Source: Rhodamnia argentea (Eukaryota > Streptophyta > Magnoliopsida > Myrtales > Myrtaceae). Taken from it: DNA of 64,000 bases. This document shows, piece after piece, positions 1 through 13,074 of this stretch (positions within the stretch are counted from its first letter, which is position 1; each line of letters opens with the position of its first letter). The notes under the pieces were generated by a model that saw nothing but the letters and a program-made list of their open reading frames with translations, was not told the DNA's origin and made no database searches. The position numbers and the translations under genes were made by a program. Location of the stretch: assembly GCF_020921035.1 (NCBI RefSeq), contig NC_063154.1, positions 2,170,001 through 2,234,000 of the forward strand, written 5' to 3'.

Positions 1-1336
1 TATTAAGGTCCTCCTCCTTGAGCCATTTGACTCAAGATTTCTGCTTATAAAAGCCTTCCTTTTGGAGACAGAGATCGGAGAAAGTATAGAGGTGATCCAT
101 CTCTTGATCAGCCAATAATTGGTTGAGAGGATTCGGAACAAGAGCGTCTTGAATGGACGTTAAGGCACTTCTAGCTTCGAATGTATGGGCCGATATATTC
201 GAGAAGGATTCCTTGTTGAGCTGTTTGAGCTGGCCTTTGAGTAACTTAAGGTTTCGGCAAAGAATGAACATAAGAATGCCCTGACCACCTGAATACCCCA
301 CACCCGAGAGACCAATGTCAAGAAAGGAGGGTGAGACATCCAAAAATTAAAGAACTTGAAGGGTCTTCTGGAGTTGGCGGGAGCCATAAAATTAATAATC
401 ATGGGGGTATGATCGAATACCCCCCAAAGCCAAAAAAGAAGCTTCAGAGTAGGAGAAGTCATTGCTCCATTGAGCGTTAATAAGAGACCCTATCTATCTT
501 CCATTGTTTTCGAGTAACACCCGAAGAGGTAGACCACTTGAATATGTGGCCTACATATTTGAGGTCCTCTAATCCAGCTTGAACAAGGCACCGTCCGAAC
601 TCGTCAAAAGAAGGGAGCCAATTATTAGAGTTGCTTAGCCTAGCAGAAGGGTCTCTAATAGCATTAAGGTCCCCGTAAATATGCTAAGGAGAAGCAGCCA
701 AGGCCACACGGGTCCGGATAAGATGTACCCACAGAGACCGTCTAGACACAAAGGTATGCTCCGCATATATCACGGAAAAACAACATGCCTTATTGATGGC
801 CAGAAGTTGTAGATGCCCATGGATAGCCCGAGAGGAAGAGGAAGAAGCAACAAAGTCTGCAAGCAATGGGTTCTAGCCAACCCAAATCCTCCCTCGATGA
901 GAATGATTATAATGAGCACACCACACCCAACCAAGCTGCAAGTTAGATGAGATATTTGAGAACAAAGACAGAGGAGCCTTAGTCTCAAGAATACCAATGC
1001 AGCAAAGATCATTGGATTTAACCAGATTTCTAATCTCGACTTGTTTCAATGGGTCAACAAGACCCCTAACATTCCATACTCCTCTATACATATGTCCAAC
1101 GAGGGACAAGAGTTACCGTTTCCTGTGGCCCCCCGCCTATTTTTCTTGGAGGTCGGTTTGGCCATTTTAGCAGAGCTATGGCTGCTATCCGAGCTATGCT
1201 CTTGTTGTATATCCACCGAAGGAGGGGCACATATTGCCGGTTGCTTGCCGATAGTATACTTGGGCCCTTGAGAATCAACAGACTTCTTTCGGGTGTTTGG
1301 AGGGGCTAGGGGGCAATTTTTTAATATTACTATCAA
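1..1336 (-). mobile_element. L1-type LINE, decayed 5' half (ORF1 tail and endonuclease part of ORF2)
   Basis: Read on the minus strand, this stretch encodes the end of an ORF1-like basic protein (1336 to about 1046), then the start of ORF2 with the apurinic-type endonuclease signature WNVRGL followed by an ETK-type catalytic motif (about 1081-873). Further pieces of the endonuclease and the linker to the reverse transcriptase lie at 866-684, 462-160 and 343-32. These lie in different frames separated by stops, so the copy is inactive, with at least four interruptions. The element runs off the left window edge, so its reverse transcriptase and 3' tail are not visible. The order ORF1, endonuclease, linker is that of plant L1 elements. 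Protein-level similarity is still easy to read, which suggests moderate age. Confidence 0.8.
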
Positions 1337-4300
1337 CTAGATCTAAAAATTTAAATTATCAGATGAATGTATGGTTCGGTAACATCTATAACAATTTAAT
1401 CCGGCCGAACGATGATCCGTACATTCATATGTGCAAGTTGCTTACAAGATGTAATTAATCAACTGTTAGTCTAGCCATCGGCCCCCAATTGAATCAGACT
1501 GCTTTGTAGGTGAAGTGAAATCCCCACCTCATTGGGGCCTCATCTCTCTCAACTCAAGTTGGGCAATTAGGGTTATGTTGTGGCCGCCAAAGACGCGTAC
1601 ATATGGTCAAGGGGAAGGTGAGCGGCCACCCTTGACCGCCGCCAATGAGAGTGATAGGTGGCGTTCTGCTCAGATGTATGGTCTTCATGTTTTTGTTCGT
1701 CTCTTCTGATTGCTTTCTAGTAGAGCGAGAGAGAGAGACTTTGTCTGAGAGGCCGAGTATGGTCAAAAACCATTGAAGGGTTGATAATCACCAGGTCTTA
1801 AACTGCTCAAAAACCCTAATCTTCAAGAAAATCAAGATCATCAAATGGAGGAGGATCGACGTGAATGTTTGTTAGACAGACATTCACGTGGGTGGACGAT
1901 GCATCTCTCTCTCTCTCCTCTCCATGAATATAGTTAATGCATGGTGGGTTTGACTACAATAATCATTGATTCGATCAACTTAATGGTCACGAAGCCGAAG
2001 ACAGGAGGAGGAGACGGATTTCATCTCGTGCTGCAACATCCACCGTTTAAAGAGGAGGGCCTCTTAAGGATCCCTCACGTTTGTGCATCTATGATCTCAT
2101 GCCAGTTCAACACTACTTCCATACGAAGCTGATATTTTCTGCAGTTCTGTACCATTTTGCATGCAATTCCACTTTGGTGGATCCCGTCTGTTAATTACAT
2201 TCTTAGTTTTTACGATATAGTCCGCAATATTCTGTGGCACAAGCTTTTGTCTTGTGTGTATATATGTGTTGTGACATTTAGATAACTTCAGCCCCTGTAG
2301 ATTAAAGTATCTTTTCCATCTGCCAGTGTAAAAAATAGAAACCCTAGTTTTTATTTTCTTTTTCTGCTCGGCAATAGAAACCCTAGTGTTTTTTTTTTAA
2401 TAGAAGCCCTAGTTATCTCCAGTTTATGTGGTTTTTATGAAATTATACCAGGTCACTATCAAAACATCATGCCATTCTCGCAAATTGATCGAGTTGGAAA
2501 AGTGGGTTTACTTGACTTTGCGGTCGAGGACGATGCACTTTATTGATCATGTAAATACCCCATCCCACGCAATTTACCATCTTCTTTTGACTCAAATGGG
2601 CATTCATGATTCACACCATGTAATTTAACCAATATCATATGATTGCATCACATCATGTTCCATCATCGACATCATCATTTTCCTCTATATCACACTAGTG
2701 CAATCATAATTGTATCCGATAAAATTCAGGAAAAAAAGAGAATTTTAGGGGGAGCCAATGGAATTGCTACCTAACTCGGTTGATTTCTCTGTAACTCTTG
2801 GATATTCAAACACCTAAGCTACAAGGAAACCTACCAAAGGCAATTAATGAGATCCTGACATCAGACTAAGCTTTAGGAATTTTTTTAAAGGAAACCCATT
2901 TCGAGAGAGATTATTTAATGCGTAAATATAGATTTCTCTTGCAGTATTTGAAGAAACCCTAACTGCTATCGCTTTTAATACTCTCTGCATTAATTGCCCA
3001 TCACATGATTCCAAGCTTTCTTTCTAGTCTTCCGAAATAAAACAAGCTCTCTTGCTCTTCTCACTGTCTGTCTGGAATCATACGAATCGAATTTTTTGTC
3101 ATTTTTTCTTGCTTCTTGCAGCAACTTCAAGCACCAACACATTTAATGCGGATTCTCCTCTATCATGTTGTGACCCTTTTGGAATTATTCTCTCAGTAGA
3201 GTTACAACGTCTTGTTGCAGCATTTTTGAAGTAGCTTAACTCCAGATCTTCACAGAACCCGATCTCTAGCAAGATGCGTACTAATTCTTCGGAGCTATAG
3301 GGAGTGTTGCGTCGCTTCCTTCAGTTTAACCCTTATTTTCCCCTATCATTTCGTGAAAAATACCCTTTTTTGGAGCCGTTTTCTAGTGTCGATTTGATAT
3401 TATAAGGCTTATTTCAATGGTGTTTCTGTCTTAAAATTTTGAGCGGAATTTTCTGATGGCGGAGAATGCAATTTCCGATGCAGAGCACTTGTTTGTGATC
3501 GGATTAGAAGTTACTTATCGTGTAGAGTTTTATGAAAACCGGGTTGTTGCCGACACGAGACGAGGGAACCTAAATAATTAAGCAAATCTCGAATAAGAAA
3601 ATGAATTATTTTAGAACTAAGGTTAATTGGAATCACGTCCCTGGCTAGCGAGGTTGTCTCGCTGACAAATAATAGGGAGCAGAGCCGTCATTAATGGCCT
3701 TTGTCATATATTGTTTCCAAACCCTAAGCTCTCGGAAGATGGAGGACGACCATGATAACGTTGAGAACCTTTGTTTGGTTTCTGTGGTGAGAAAACAAAA
3801 AAGAAATTTGAATATGGCTTTTGCTAATCAGTATTTAATAATAGAGTTTGTCATTTCTAAAATACTAATTTTCTTGTGTTATGCGTTTATCAATGAACCG
3901 AATATGACTAATTACGATTAAATCCGTCAAATGAGTGGATTAGGTTGGGACGATTCGAAAATGATCCAACTTAGTTCGAACCATTTTCATTTAATTTAAA
4001 TCTAGTATCCCATATCCGACTTAATTCATAACCAAACACACCCCGACCCATCCCCTATTACGATGAGAGCACGGAGTAAGTGAGCACTAGATCGAATGAG
4101 GCGAGAGAAAGTTAAAGAAGTATGGTAAGTGTAAGTAAGTTATGAACTCTTTTAACAATCATATTATTTTGAGCTTTTCAAACACATTCATGACTCATCC
4201 AACAGAAAAAAAAAAAAAAAAAACGCATGCACGACCCATTTATTAAATAAAACTAACCTAGACAATAACCCACCTCATTAAATATGTCCTATTTTCAATG

Positions 4301-5417
4301 CTCACTAATAAGACCCCTTCGATGTTTAATAACATTAGATTATGAAGATAAAACAGACATCTTCCACCCCCTTCCAAGGAGAAAAATAAACGGGAGGTCC
4401 GATGCGGGCATTAAATGATCATCAGCTTCGTGTTCTATGAAAGATTCATTTTCGAGATGCATGGTCTCTTCTCTATCATGGTGCCGGTCGTAATTAAGGC
4501 TGCTTTACATCGGTAATCTCGCTGCTAATTAAAAATTATTATTGGAGTTGTCGTTTCAAAATGAGGACAAAAAAAAAAAAAAATGTGCCCTTCCGGTCGA
4601 ACATTTAATTGTTTTGGAAGGTAGATGAAACCGGGCGACCCGAAATCAATGAGGCGCATTGTTGTCACAAGCGATGCATTATTGTCATTTTGACCGAAGG
4701 TTGAAGAAGCATGTAGATCAAGGTCTGCCATTTTTGCAAATTCGATAGTAACTTTACCATCTCAAAAGTCTAAAGAGTTGTTTGCTTTAGTAGATATTAA
4801 AGCCCTAGCACGGGCAAGCTCGTGGCAGGAAGTGGACCGTCCGATGGAGAGCCCGTTTAGGTGATTTTGTGGGCTTTGATGCCTCGGCCTACAAAACATT
4901 TTGAGTCTTCTCAAAAGCCCAAGTGTAAATTAGGGTCCGGGTCCGAATGTAAATCTAGCACGTGCTAGATTATTTAAAGGCCCGTGCTGTTGCGCCGGAC
5001 CTCCCTCTTTGCGATCTATCATTGGTCAAAACTATAATCGAGTACATAAAAACATTACGAAGATGTTGAATTTGATCTTTCTTTCTCGAGCGCGATATAA
5101 GATCGGTGTATCATTGTATTTAAGTCGAGAGTATGCTTTTTTGTTTTTTGGTCGAACCATAGTATGCTTTTGAACTTGTGATATTACAATTTTTCGACAA
5201 GTTAGTGAGGACAAGACATATAAGGCACTCATGGCATGTGTGGTTATTATGGACACGTAGACACGATTTGACTAAATCCTCTATCACATTAACGGGGCAT
5301 TGCATCAGTTCGGAACTTACTTATTTCGGTGTGTTCAAAAAGGACAAAGGAAACTTATATTCCTTTAGCTTTTGGCCTGGATGATATTTTATTATAAGGT
5401 CAAAGTTTTCACTGGAA
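1337..5417. other. Gene-free intergenic stretch
   Basis: About 4 kb of AT-rich DNA with short open frames only, none of which resembles a known protein. It holds a CT tract near 1904-1920, an A tract near 4207-4223 and several T runs. I see no RNA gene or complete transposon in it. Confidence 0.6.
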
Positions 5418-6290
5418 ATTGTGTTGAAAATTTGTCAAAAAAGTCCTAAAATTATTACAGTTTTGCCAATTCAATCATAAACCTTTTAATTTTGTCGATT
5501 TAGTCCTAACATTTTGTATTTGTGTCAATTCAATCATATATATATTTTTGTCAATTCAGTCTTAAACCTTTCGTATTTAAGTCAATTCAGTCCATCCGAT
5601 CAAATTTGACCAGCTGATTCTGCTGAGGTAGATGTCATTTGGCACTAACGATGCAATTTTTAATAATTTGTTTTTTATTTTATTTTTTTCTTATTTTCTG
5701 TTCTTCTTCTTCCTCATGCCTCTTCCCCCGAGCTTCCTCTTGCGCTAGCTTGGATCACTCTTGACCTCCATCCTTGATCGTAGTCGGCAACAAATGAACA
5801 AAAAAGGTTGCGGGAATTAAAGTCTAAGCTCGGCCTCGTCTAGTATGGCCTAGTCGCTGCCCGTCCAGGCCATGTTGGGCGTGGTCGAGCATAGTAACCT
5901 TTTTTGTTCATTTGTTGCCGATGATGGCCAAGGATGGAGGTTGGCAGAGATTCAAGCATGCGTAGGAGGAAGCTCGGGAAAGAAGCGTGAGGAAGAAGAA
6001 GAAGAAGAACAATGAATGAGAAGAATAAATAAAAAAAAATAAAATAAAATATTAAAATATTATTAAAAATTGCATCGTCAACACCCGCTTATCAAAGTTG
6101 GCCCGATAAACTGAATTAGCACAAATACAAAAGGTTTATAATTGAATTGGCGCAAAAAAAAGGTTTAGTATTAAATTGGTACAAATTCAAAAGGTTTAGG
6201 ACCGAATTGGCAAAATTAAAAGATTTAGGATTGAATTGACAAAAGTGCAATAGGTTTATGACTTTTTTTTATAATTTTCCCAAAGTCGCA
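5418..6290. mobile_element. Long fold-back (inverted-repeat) transposon, family 1
   Basis: The two halves are inverted copies of each other around a centre near 5852. The inner arms are perfect over 24 bp (5786-5809 against 5896-5919). The outer arms carry matching cTTCTTCTTCCTCA and TGAGGAAGAAGAAG blocks, and both ends carry several copies of a motif like CCAATTCAGTCCTAAACC, inverted on the right side. No transposase is present, so the element is non-autonomous. Related arms recur at about 19942-20482, 26713-27245, 46010-46190 and 47214-47666. Exact ends are uncertain (5418-5426 and 6279-6290), and I found no convincing target duplication here. Confidence 0.75.
5786..5919. repeat. Perfect 24-bp inverted repeat at the core of the fold-back
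   Basis: The arm at 5786-5809 begins GGCAACAAATG, and its exact reverse complement lies at 5896-5919. The 86 bases between them would form the loop. It is the best-preserved part of the fold-back element, and the imperfect pairing continues outward on both sides. Confidence 0.9.
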
Positions 6291-6452
6291 TGGATGGTGA
6301 TGACTGCAAGCTTTCTTGGAGCATGGGGTGTTTCTGTATACGACGAGTAATTTTTTTTTTTTCTTTTGGGTCAAAGGATCCGAGGAGTATGAAAGCATAG
6401 CTCTAGTTGTGTTTCTTTCACTACATTGATCAATGGGTAATGTGAGGTGCGC

Positions 6453-6518
6453 GAGTTGAGGGCTGCACTGAAGCTGCTTGATGAAATGATTGAAGACGGT
6501 ATACGCTTAGTTCTTTGA
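6453..6518 (+). pseudogene. Possible PPR-like peptide relic
   Basis: A 21-codon frame reads ELRAALKLLDEMIEDGI and then reaches a stop. This resembles one helix pair of a pentatricopeptide repeat (a consensus like ALKLLDEMIEDGI). No further repeats, start codon or neighbouring frame support a gene. If it is PPR-derived, it is a tiny fragment. The rest of 6291-7869 shows nothing recognisable, including a 126-codon minus-strand frame at 6656-7036 that matches no family I know. Confidence 0.2.
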
Positions 6519-7869
6519 AAGTAGCATATGGGTTGGTGGTTTTTATCTATAGATAGATGGGGAGAAGGCGAGGAAATTGATTCTCAAGCTCTGAGAGTGA
6601 GAGGTAATGAAACGCCAAGAGGACTTGCTCGTGAGAAACAATTCTTTGGCGAATCTCATTGATTCTCTGTGCAGAGAAAGGTTGTTATTATTATCATTAT
6701 GAAGTGCTCTAGATTGTGGAGTGTATGCCTCAAGTCCGCCGCATGTGCCCTCAGCCTCCCCATCACCCTTCCCAACTCCTCCTCTTCATCAGGGCGAACA
6801 ACTCCATGTTTCGCGGGGCTCATCATATGCAGCCCCCTCATTTCCCGCGAACACGAATCCTCTTGTTTCCATAAGACTTGTGCTGCAGAGCATTCACTCC
6901 CTGTTAGGGTGTGATTCATACTTCTCATCGACGGAAAAATACTGGGTATCATGAATAGCCATTGCTTTATATAATTCAGGAAGATGTTATTGTGGGTCCC
7001 GGGAGCTAGCTCAGCTGCAGTGGACGTGAGACCCACAGAGAAAAGAAATAGAAAGTCGATTAAAAAAAAAGGACCCGATCAGACAAATTAGAACACTTTC
7101 TTAGAACATTGACCAGAGAAGGACCCACAAAGGGCAATATAGTTTCATTTTGCTGAGGATCGTTAAAAAAGCGCGGGCCCAATCACAGCTCCTGCTTCCA
7201 AACAAGGTTTTCTTAATTTTCTCTCCCACTATTTTTCTCTTCTTCGTTTGCCCAGCTTTTCCAAGCTGATATCAGTTAAAATTAAGTGTAAGATGCTCGT
7301 TTACATCCAACATCCGGAAACATGAATCTTCTTAGATTTGAGATAATGATAATTTTTTTAAAATCAAGATACATTACTTTACATATTTGGTTAATTTAAC
7401 ACGAAATTATATAGAGGACCGTTCATACGTAACATGGGTACTCTCAACCGATTCCATAACTCAAGAGCAGTCAGTTTTTGATACTCATACTTTTATTTCA
7501 CATGCCAAATTATAACGTCCTCAATTGAACTTTTTTTACTTTTTGAAAAATCTCACTACTCTTTAGTACTTAAACTGTTTTGCCTAAACTTTGGGACGTA
7601 AAATTCGGGGGTATTTTTTGGGATGAAGAGAAAAAAAAATATTTTCTCTCAACTTAGGAGATGATGGCGGGAAAAGTAGATTCCACGCTATCTTCGGATG
7701 GCTACCGTTGGTTAGGGTCATATAGTAACATCTTACGCTTGGGATGAATTATTGGAGTTTCAGACGATGCAAATTTCTTTAAAAAGAAATCGACATATAA
7801 GTATTTGAAAATTAGAAGTAAATAAACATTATTTTTAACTTTTAAAGGAGAAGTGCCAAGAAAAAATAA

Positions 7870-8433
7870 GGGAAAAATCCAAAAAATGGCTTGAAGTCCT
7901 TTTATTTTTTCAAATAAGGGTCCAAAGTAAACTCTGTTTCAAATAAGGGCCTAAAGTGATATAGTACATTTCAGTTAAGGGCCCGAAGTGGTCATAATAT
8001 TTCAAAAAAGGGTCTGACTTGAAGGGTGTTTTCGTCATTTTACATTTTAATTAATTAATTATTTTTTTTCCTTTTCCCTGATTAAAAAAAAAAAAAGCCC
8101 ATACACAGTCAAGAGAAGCCCCTCCCACTTGTATACATCCACTTTTTTCTTTTTTCTTTTTTAAATTTTTTGAGAAAACAAATAAAAAATTAAAAAATTA
8201 AAAAATTAAAAAATTAAAAAAAATTAAGTAAGTAAAAAGACTAAAATGCTCTTGAAATCATGTCCTTTTTTGAGATTTTATGGTCGTTTCAAGCTTTTAT
8301 TTGAAACAATATTCACTTCAAACCCTTATTTGAAAAAATGGTAGCACTTCAAGCCCTTATTTGAAATATAATTCACTTGAGGTCCTTATTTGAGAAATCA
8401 TGAGGATTTCGGGCGGTTTTTTGGATTATTTCC
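7870..8433. mobile_element. Mutator-like non-autonomous inverted-repeat element, family 2 (copy A)
   Basis: The ends are inverted copies (left GGGAAAAATCCAAAAAATGG; right, read inward, GGAAATAATCCAAAAAACCG). Inside both ends lie tandem copies of a unit like TTCAAATAAGGGCCTGAAGTG, pointing inward from each side. No coding capacity is visible. The flanks AAAAAATAA (7861-7869) and AAAAGATAA (8434-8442) agree at eight of nine bases, which would fit a 9-bp target duplication, although the sequence is simple. Copy B lies at 41832-42622. It sits about 490 bp upstream of the ferritin start codon. Confidence 0.7.
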
Positions 8434-8923
8434 AAAAGATAATGTTCTTCTCCGCAAATGTTCCCATACGAGCGGGACCACAAGGTATGGAGTTCTGGAT
8501 CGTCCGATGTCACTGGTCACCGGCCCAGATGAATATATCTTTATAGAATCGGCCGCCAGATAAGCATCTTGGGTGTTACCCCTCCATGAGCATCCCCAGC
8601 ACGCGATCTCACCGCTCATCAATCCCCCACTATCCAGGTGCAACCCATCTAACGGTCCTACCATTCCACGTCACACCCTGCCGTCCGTTCCACCACCCGG
8701 GTACTTTATCATTCCCGGGGCTTCGCCTCCTCTACGTCGAGCAAATATTGCATGCACTCAGATGCATGTGAGTTCATTTTTTTCTCTGCGTCACTCTCTC
8801 TCTCTCCCTCTCTTCGATTCTTCTCTGTTTCTGGTTCCCCAAATTCACCACCTCTCTCTCTCTGCATCAATTTCAATCGTTTTCTTTCGAGACAATCTTC
8901 AGTCTGCTTTCGTTCTTGATCCG
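8434..8923 (+). promoter_or_regulatory. Ferritin upstream region and 5' leader
   Basis: This stretch contains a palindromic TGCATGCA (8749-8756) and GATGCATG (8761-8768), which resemble RY (CATGCA) elements known from seed-expressed genes. Two CT tracts follow (about 8792-8806 and 8851-8862), probably in the leader. The reading frame is open upstream of the chosen ATG, but that sequence is not ferritin-like. I did not find a good match to the iron-dependent regulatory sequence CACGAGNCCNCCAC. The promoter role is inferred from position. Confidence 0.4.
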
Positions 8924-11537
8924 ATGTCGCTCAAGGCTTCTCAGGTTTTGTCTCTCTTGAACGGGGACAGCCACGCTCTGTTTCCCCTCCTTTCTCCCGT
9001 TTCCTCGCCGTTCTCGCCCTGTTCGACGATGCCCTCGACAGTTCACTTCTCGCGGGGAAGGAATGAGCAGTTTCGGGTGGTCTGTGCGTCGAAAGGAGCA
9101 AACAATCGGCAATTGAGCGGCGTGGTGTTCGAGCCGTTTGAAGAGGTCAAGAAAGAGCTCGCTCTCGTACCCACTTCTCCGCATCTCTCGCTAGCTCGCC
9201 AAAAGTACTCTGACCAGTGCGAGTCCGCCGTTAACGTGCAAATCAAGTAAATGTTTGATTTCATATTTTTGCCTTTTCTTCCAAACAATGGGTTCGTTTG
9301 GCTATATGTTTCTTTGAATGCTTGGGTTGGTTTCACTGTTGTTCTTGTTCTTTAGATGGGTCGGATTGTTATCTTGTATGTACTTCTTAATAGGCAGTTT
9401 TCTCACTTTTGCTTATCGATGTGTGTGATTCGCTTCGCTTCTCTGCAATGCTTGTTCGAGTTCTCGCTAATTTCTTCGCCTGATCAATGACAGCGTGGAA
9501 TACAATGTCTCGTATGTGTATCACGCCATGTATGCCTACTTCGACAGAGATAACGTGGCGCTCAAGGGTCTTGCAAAGTATACTCTGTCGAATCTTGAAT
9601 CTCTTTGTCGCTGACCAGGTTTTCCGCGCTTTTTCCCATCTTCAGGCTGTTTGTTTTTTCGACAGATTCTTCAAGGATTCAAGCGAAGAAGAGAGGGAAC
9701 ACGCAGAGATATTAATGGAGTATCAGGTATGCACTGTTTAGTTCATCTGCTATCTTGGACATTCGTCTGCTGTGATGGAAGGATGACTCTCAACGAATTA
9801 TGCCTGCAGAACAAAAGGGGCGGAAAGGTGCAGCTGCGGTCTATAGTGATGCCGTTTTCGGAGTTCAATCACGAGGACAAGGGAGAGGCACTATATGGTG
9901 ACGTTCTAAATTCTATATGACATGATTCGTCATCTGTGGCTCTTTAATGTTTGTTTATCTGCGTTTCTGCGCGGACTGGATGATCTAGAAATTTCAAAAG
10001 CATAATCTGCGCATGTGTATGGTGATATAACTTTGGGTCTCCAAATGAATGTTGGTGCATTCTGTGGAAGCTAACTATACTACATGTGCTATGCGAATGT
10101 TGGATTACTTTCGTAAAGGTTACTTATGCTAAACAATTTTTTGAGATATATAGCTTTGGCTGGGTAATGAAAATTCATGTAATCTTGTAAATAAGTAAAC
10201 ATAATGGATGTATTGGGATGGTGACTCTAAAGCCTCAAGCAGATCCCTACTCTATTTGGCTCTTCAGATACGCCTTAAATTTACAATGTAGTGTTGGAAT
10301 TGAATATTTCTATCGTGTTTGGGGACGTTGAAGCTGTTCCTGCTTATGATGCACCAGGACAATATGGCCTGTCCGATATTTTTTTACCAGTAATTGGAGA
10401 AGGCATACCTATATAGATGCTAGACTTCGACAGGATTGCAGATGCACTGTTCAAGACTCAAATTACTAAGCTTCACCATAGGAGTGCGCCTGTAAAATTT
10501 CTTCTTACAATTGCTTTTCTTGCTCTTGCTTAGAATCAATTGTCTTAATGCTGGGCTTCTGTTCACGTTATGTTTGATTTTTGGGGATGGGTTGGCAGAG
10601 TCTTACGTTGGATCCATTTATTTTTGGGTACGAATCAGTACATTTCTTTCAAGTTTACATGAGGAACTTCATGAAAACTTGAAGTTTTTCCAGCACGGCA
10701 CATTCTTTTTATCCCGAGCAGACGCACCCCCCATTCTGCTTATACCCCTTTCTGTTACCAATGGCCCTTGCGGGAATTTAGTTGCTTGAATTTCTTGATC
10801 CAGCTATGGAGCTTGCATTATCTTTGGAGAAGCTGACAAATGAAAAGCTTCTGAACTTGCAAAAAGTGAGCATCTCTATGCTCTTATTTCCTTTTCTCTG
10901 CTAGTGATATTGCTTTCCTTTATTAGACTAGGCTATATCAATTTAGACGGGGATGAATTGGGATTCATGTCCTCTAAGGGAAGGAATTTCCATGTGCAAC
11001 AGATAATGCAAACCCGAAATTCATATCATTCACGTTCTCTTCGTTCTTCGGGGATTTTGAATTTAAATCATGCTGCGAAACCTTCAATCTCAGGTAGCTG
11101 AGCAGAACCATGATGTGCAGTTGATGGATTTCGTCGATAGCAGATTCTTGGCCGAGCAGGTGAAGACTGAATAGATTTCCATGACTATGCTTGCTGTTTC
11201 ACGTGCATGTAGAAGATGATATTGGATCCTGGAGAGTAGTATTTATTTGATTTAACCCCTTTTCTTTTCTCTTTTTGGTAACAGGTAGCAAGCATTAAGA
11301 AGATTTCTGAATATGTAGCCCAGCTGAGAAGAGTGGGCAAAGGGCACGGTAAGAATCCGACAGCAAACTCTCTAACGGGTTCCTAATCCTAGCAATCTTT
11401 ACACCTTACACGGGTATTATCTTCCTAGTCACGTTTTCTTTCTTCTTTCTTCTGTCATTCTCAGATTCTTTCTTGCCTCTGTTGTAGGAGTCTGGCACTT
11501 CGATCAAATGCTACTCCACGAAGAAGCCGTGGCATGA
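8924..11537 (+). CDS. FER: Ferritin, plastid type (H-like subunit)
   Basis: Ferritin forms a 24-subunit shell that oxidises Fe(II) and stores iron in plastids. Eight exons can be joined in frame: 8924-9246, 9494-9577, 9666-9726, 9810-9897, 10804-10865, 11094-11159, 11285-11348 and 11488-11537, giving 265 residues, usual for plant ferritin. Residues 1 to about 50 are Ser-rich and look like a transit peptide. The plant extension peptide follows ([14 protein letters not shown]). The ferroxidase helices read [20 protein letters not shown] and [13 protein letters not shown], and the C-terminal part has [12 protein letters not shown]. The acidic pair of the three-fold channel is kept as D and D in [10 protein letters not shown]. 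The fourth intron (9898-10803) is the long one. The start is chosen at the ATG that opens the transit peptide, although the frame remains open upstream. The identification is firm, and all splice sites are GT-AG. Confidence 0.97.
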
Positions 11538-13034
11538 TGAGAGGTCGGGCATCTTGCTTCTCAAAGAGCTGTCGAGATCACCGTGCCCCGCGAGGTGTCG
11601 TGTCAATACTAGCGGTTGCTTGCCCCGAGTGGTGTGGTTTTGACTGTTGCAAATAAGTCTGTTTTTGTAAATATTGGTAGAAACGAACGCAAAACTGAAT
11701 TCCGCTTTCTGTAACTCTTGGGTTTTTGTTGGGATTCAAAGTAGCGGCGAGCAATAGATTCACGCATTAGACTCTCTTGGCAGTGCTTGCATGATAACGT
11801 GAACCTGAGCGCAGGGGAGTCAGTGATCTATATTAGGATCAAAATGCGCGTTGAGCTTCTGCCGAGACTTGCTTCTTTCCGCCGGTTGTTTCTCAAGACC
11901 TTTTTTTTTTTTGTTTAGCAGGAAATAAGTGATTTAAAAAATATTTTCTAAAAAATAATCTCATATACTATTTGATATAATCACTGGTTAATAAAAAATA
12001 TTTTGATTATTGATAATGAATTATGTCTAAATCTCTCTCTATAAATAATAAAAATATTTATTTATTTATTTTTGTAAATGATATAAGTAATTATTTTTTG
12101 TGAGTAGAGGAAATCAAAGGACATCTATTTCTCCTTTTTCTCTGTAATTGGGTTGTGTTCTAGCACAAATATGAATTTTGGTACACTACCATCTCTTTGA
12201 AAGACAAATGCTAAATTAAATTAATTATACGAGAAACAACAAACTGCACTCCATGTCAGATGGATTGATAGAGAGGAATTTCTTAATTACATCGTGCATT
12301 TTGATGCTAGCTGTTGAATCGTTATTTTCATGTGAGATTTATCGCATCAATGGTCATGGTTCGCTCGCTTCTTGTAATTGCCAATGTGAATCTAAATAAG
12401 TGTTTTTCTATATATGCATGGAGGAAGTCTCTCCTTACCTCGCGTTTCTTTGATTTCATTTTACTGGAAAATCAAAATGTTAATGAAATTAAAATTAAAA
12501 CCAGTTTATTCACATAATATAACAATGCAGAAACATCCGATGTCTCGGCCAAAAAACAAGCATATCCATCGCTCTATCGATTCACTATTTGGAAACTTTG
12601 AGGTTCACTCAGTCAAAAGAAGGCAGCCTTGCGAGGAATCCCTTTCCTCTTCAACAACCGATCTCTCGGCCTGAGCGACCACGAGACGAAGAGGCGTCGG
12701 CCAAGTGAGGCAGAGCTGACAACGAGAGAGACAGAGCGAGAGACGAGACGACGAGAGCAGAAGCGAGGAGATGAAATCAGGCTAGCAATTTGGGGCTTTC
12801 ATGTTTTGGTTTTACTTACCATTTCGCCCCTAAAAAATTGAAATTTCTCAAATCGCACCCGTGTACGCGTGTCCTCGCGTGTCCAGTGTCGTGCTACACT
12901 GCTCCCGGCAGAGGAACGCAAATTGGCTCTGCACCGGACCAACCCGATCTGCCGTACCGAGTCGACCTGTACCGGTTCCAATCAATCGCGTCGGGCTTGC
13001 ATAGAACCCGACCCGACCCAACTTGTTCACACTC

Positions 13035-13042
<8 letters not shown>
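11538..13042. other. Intergenic region between ferritin and the phosphatase gene
   Basis: About 1.5 kb that contains the ferritin 3' end and the promoter of the next gene. The middle part (about 11930-12120) is AT-rich. No coding frame with family resemblance, RNA gene or transposon end was seen. Confidence 0.5.

Positions 13043-13074
<32 letters not shown>

Noticed and set aside
6656-7036. 126-codon minus-strand frame
   Set aside because: There is no recognised domain, and the overlapping plus-strand frames are equally open.
8606-8619. Possible iron-dependent regulatory sequence upstream of ferritin (CACGCGATCTCACC)
   Set aside because: It disagrees with the consensus CACGAGNCCNCCAC at four fixed positions, which is too weak.
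8573-8923. Upstream in-frame extension of ferritin (117 more codons)
   Set aside because: The extension is Ser/Pro-rich translated leader with CT repeats. The ATG at 8924 opens a normal transit peptide and gives the usual length.
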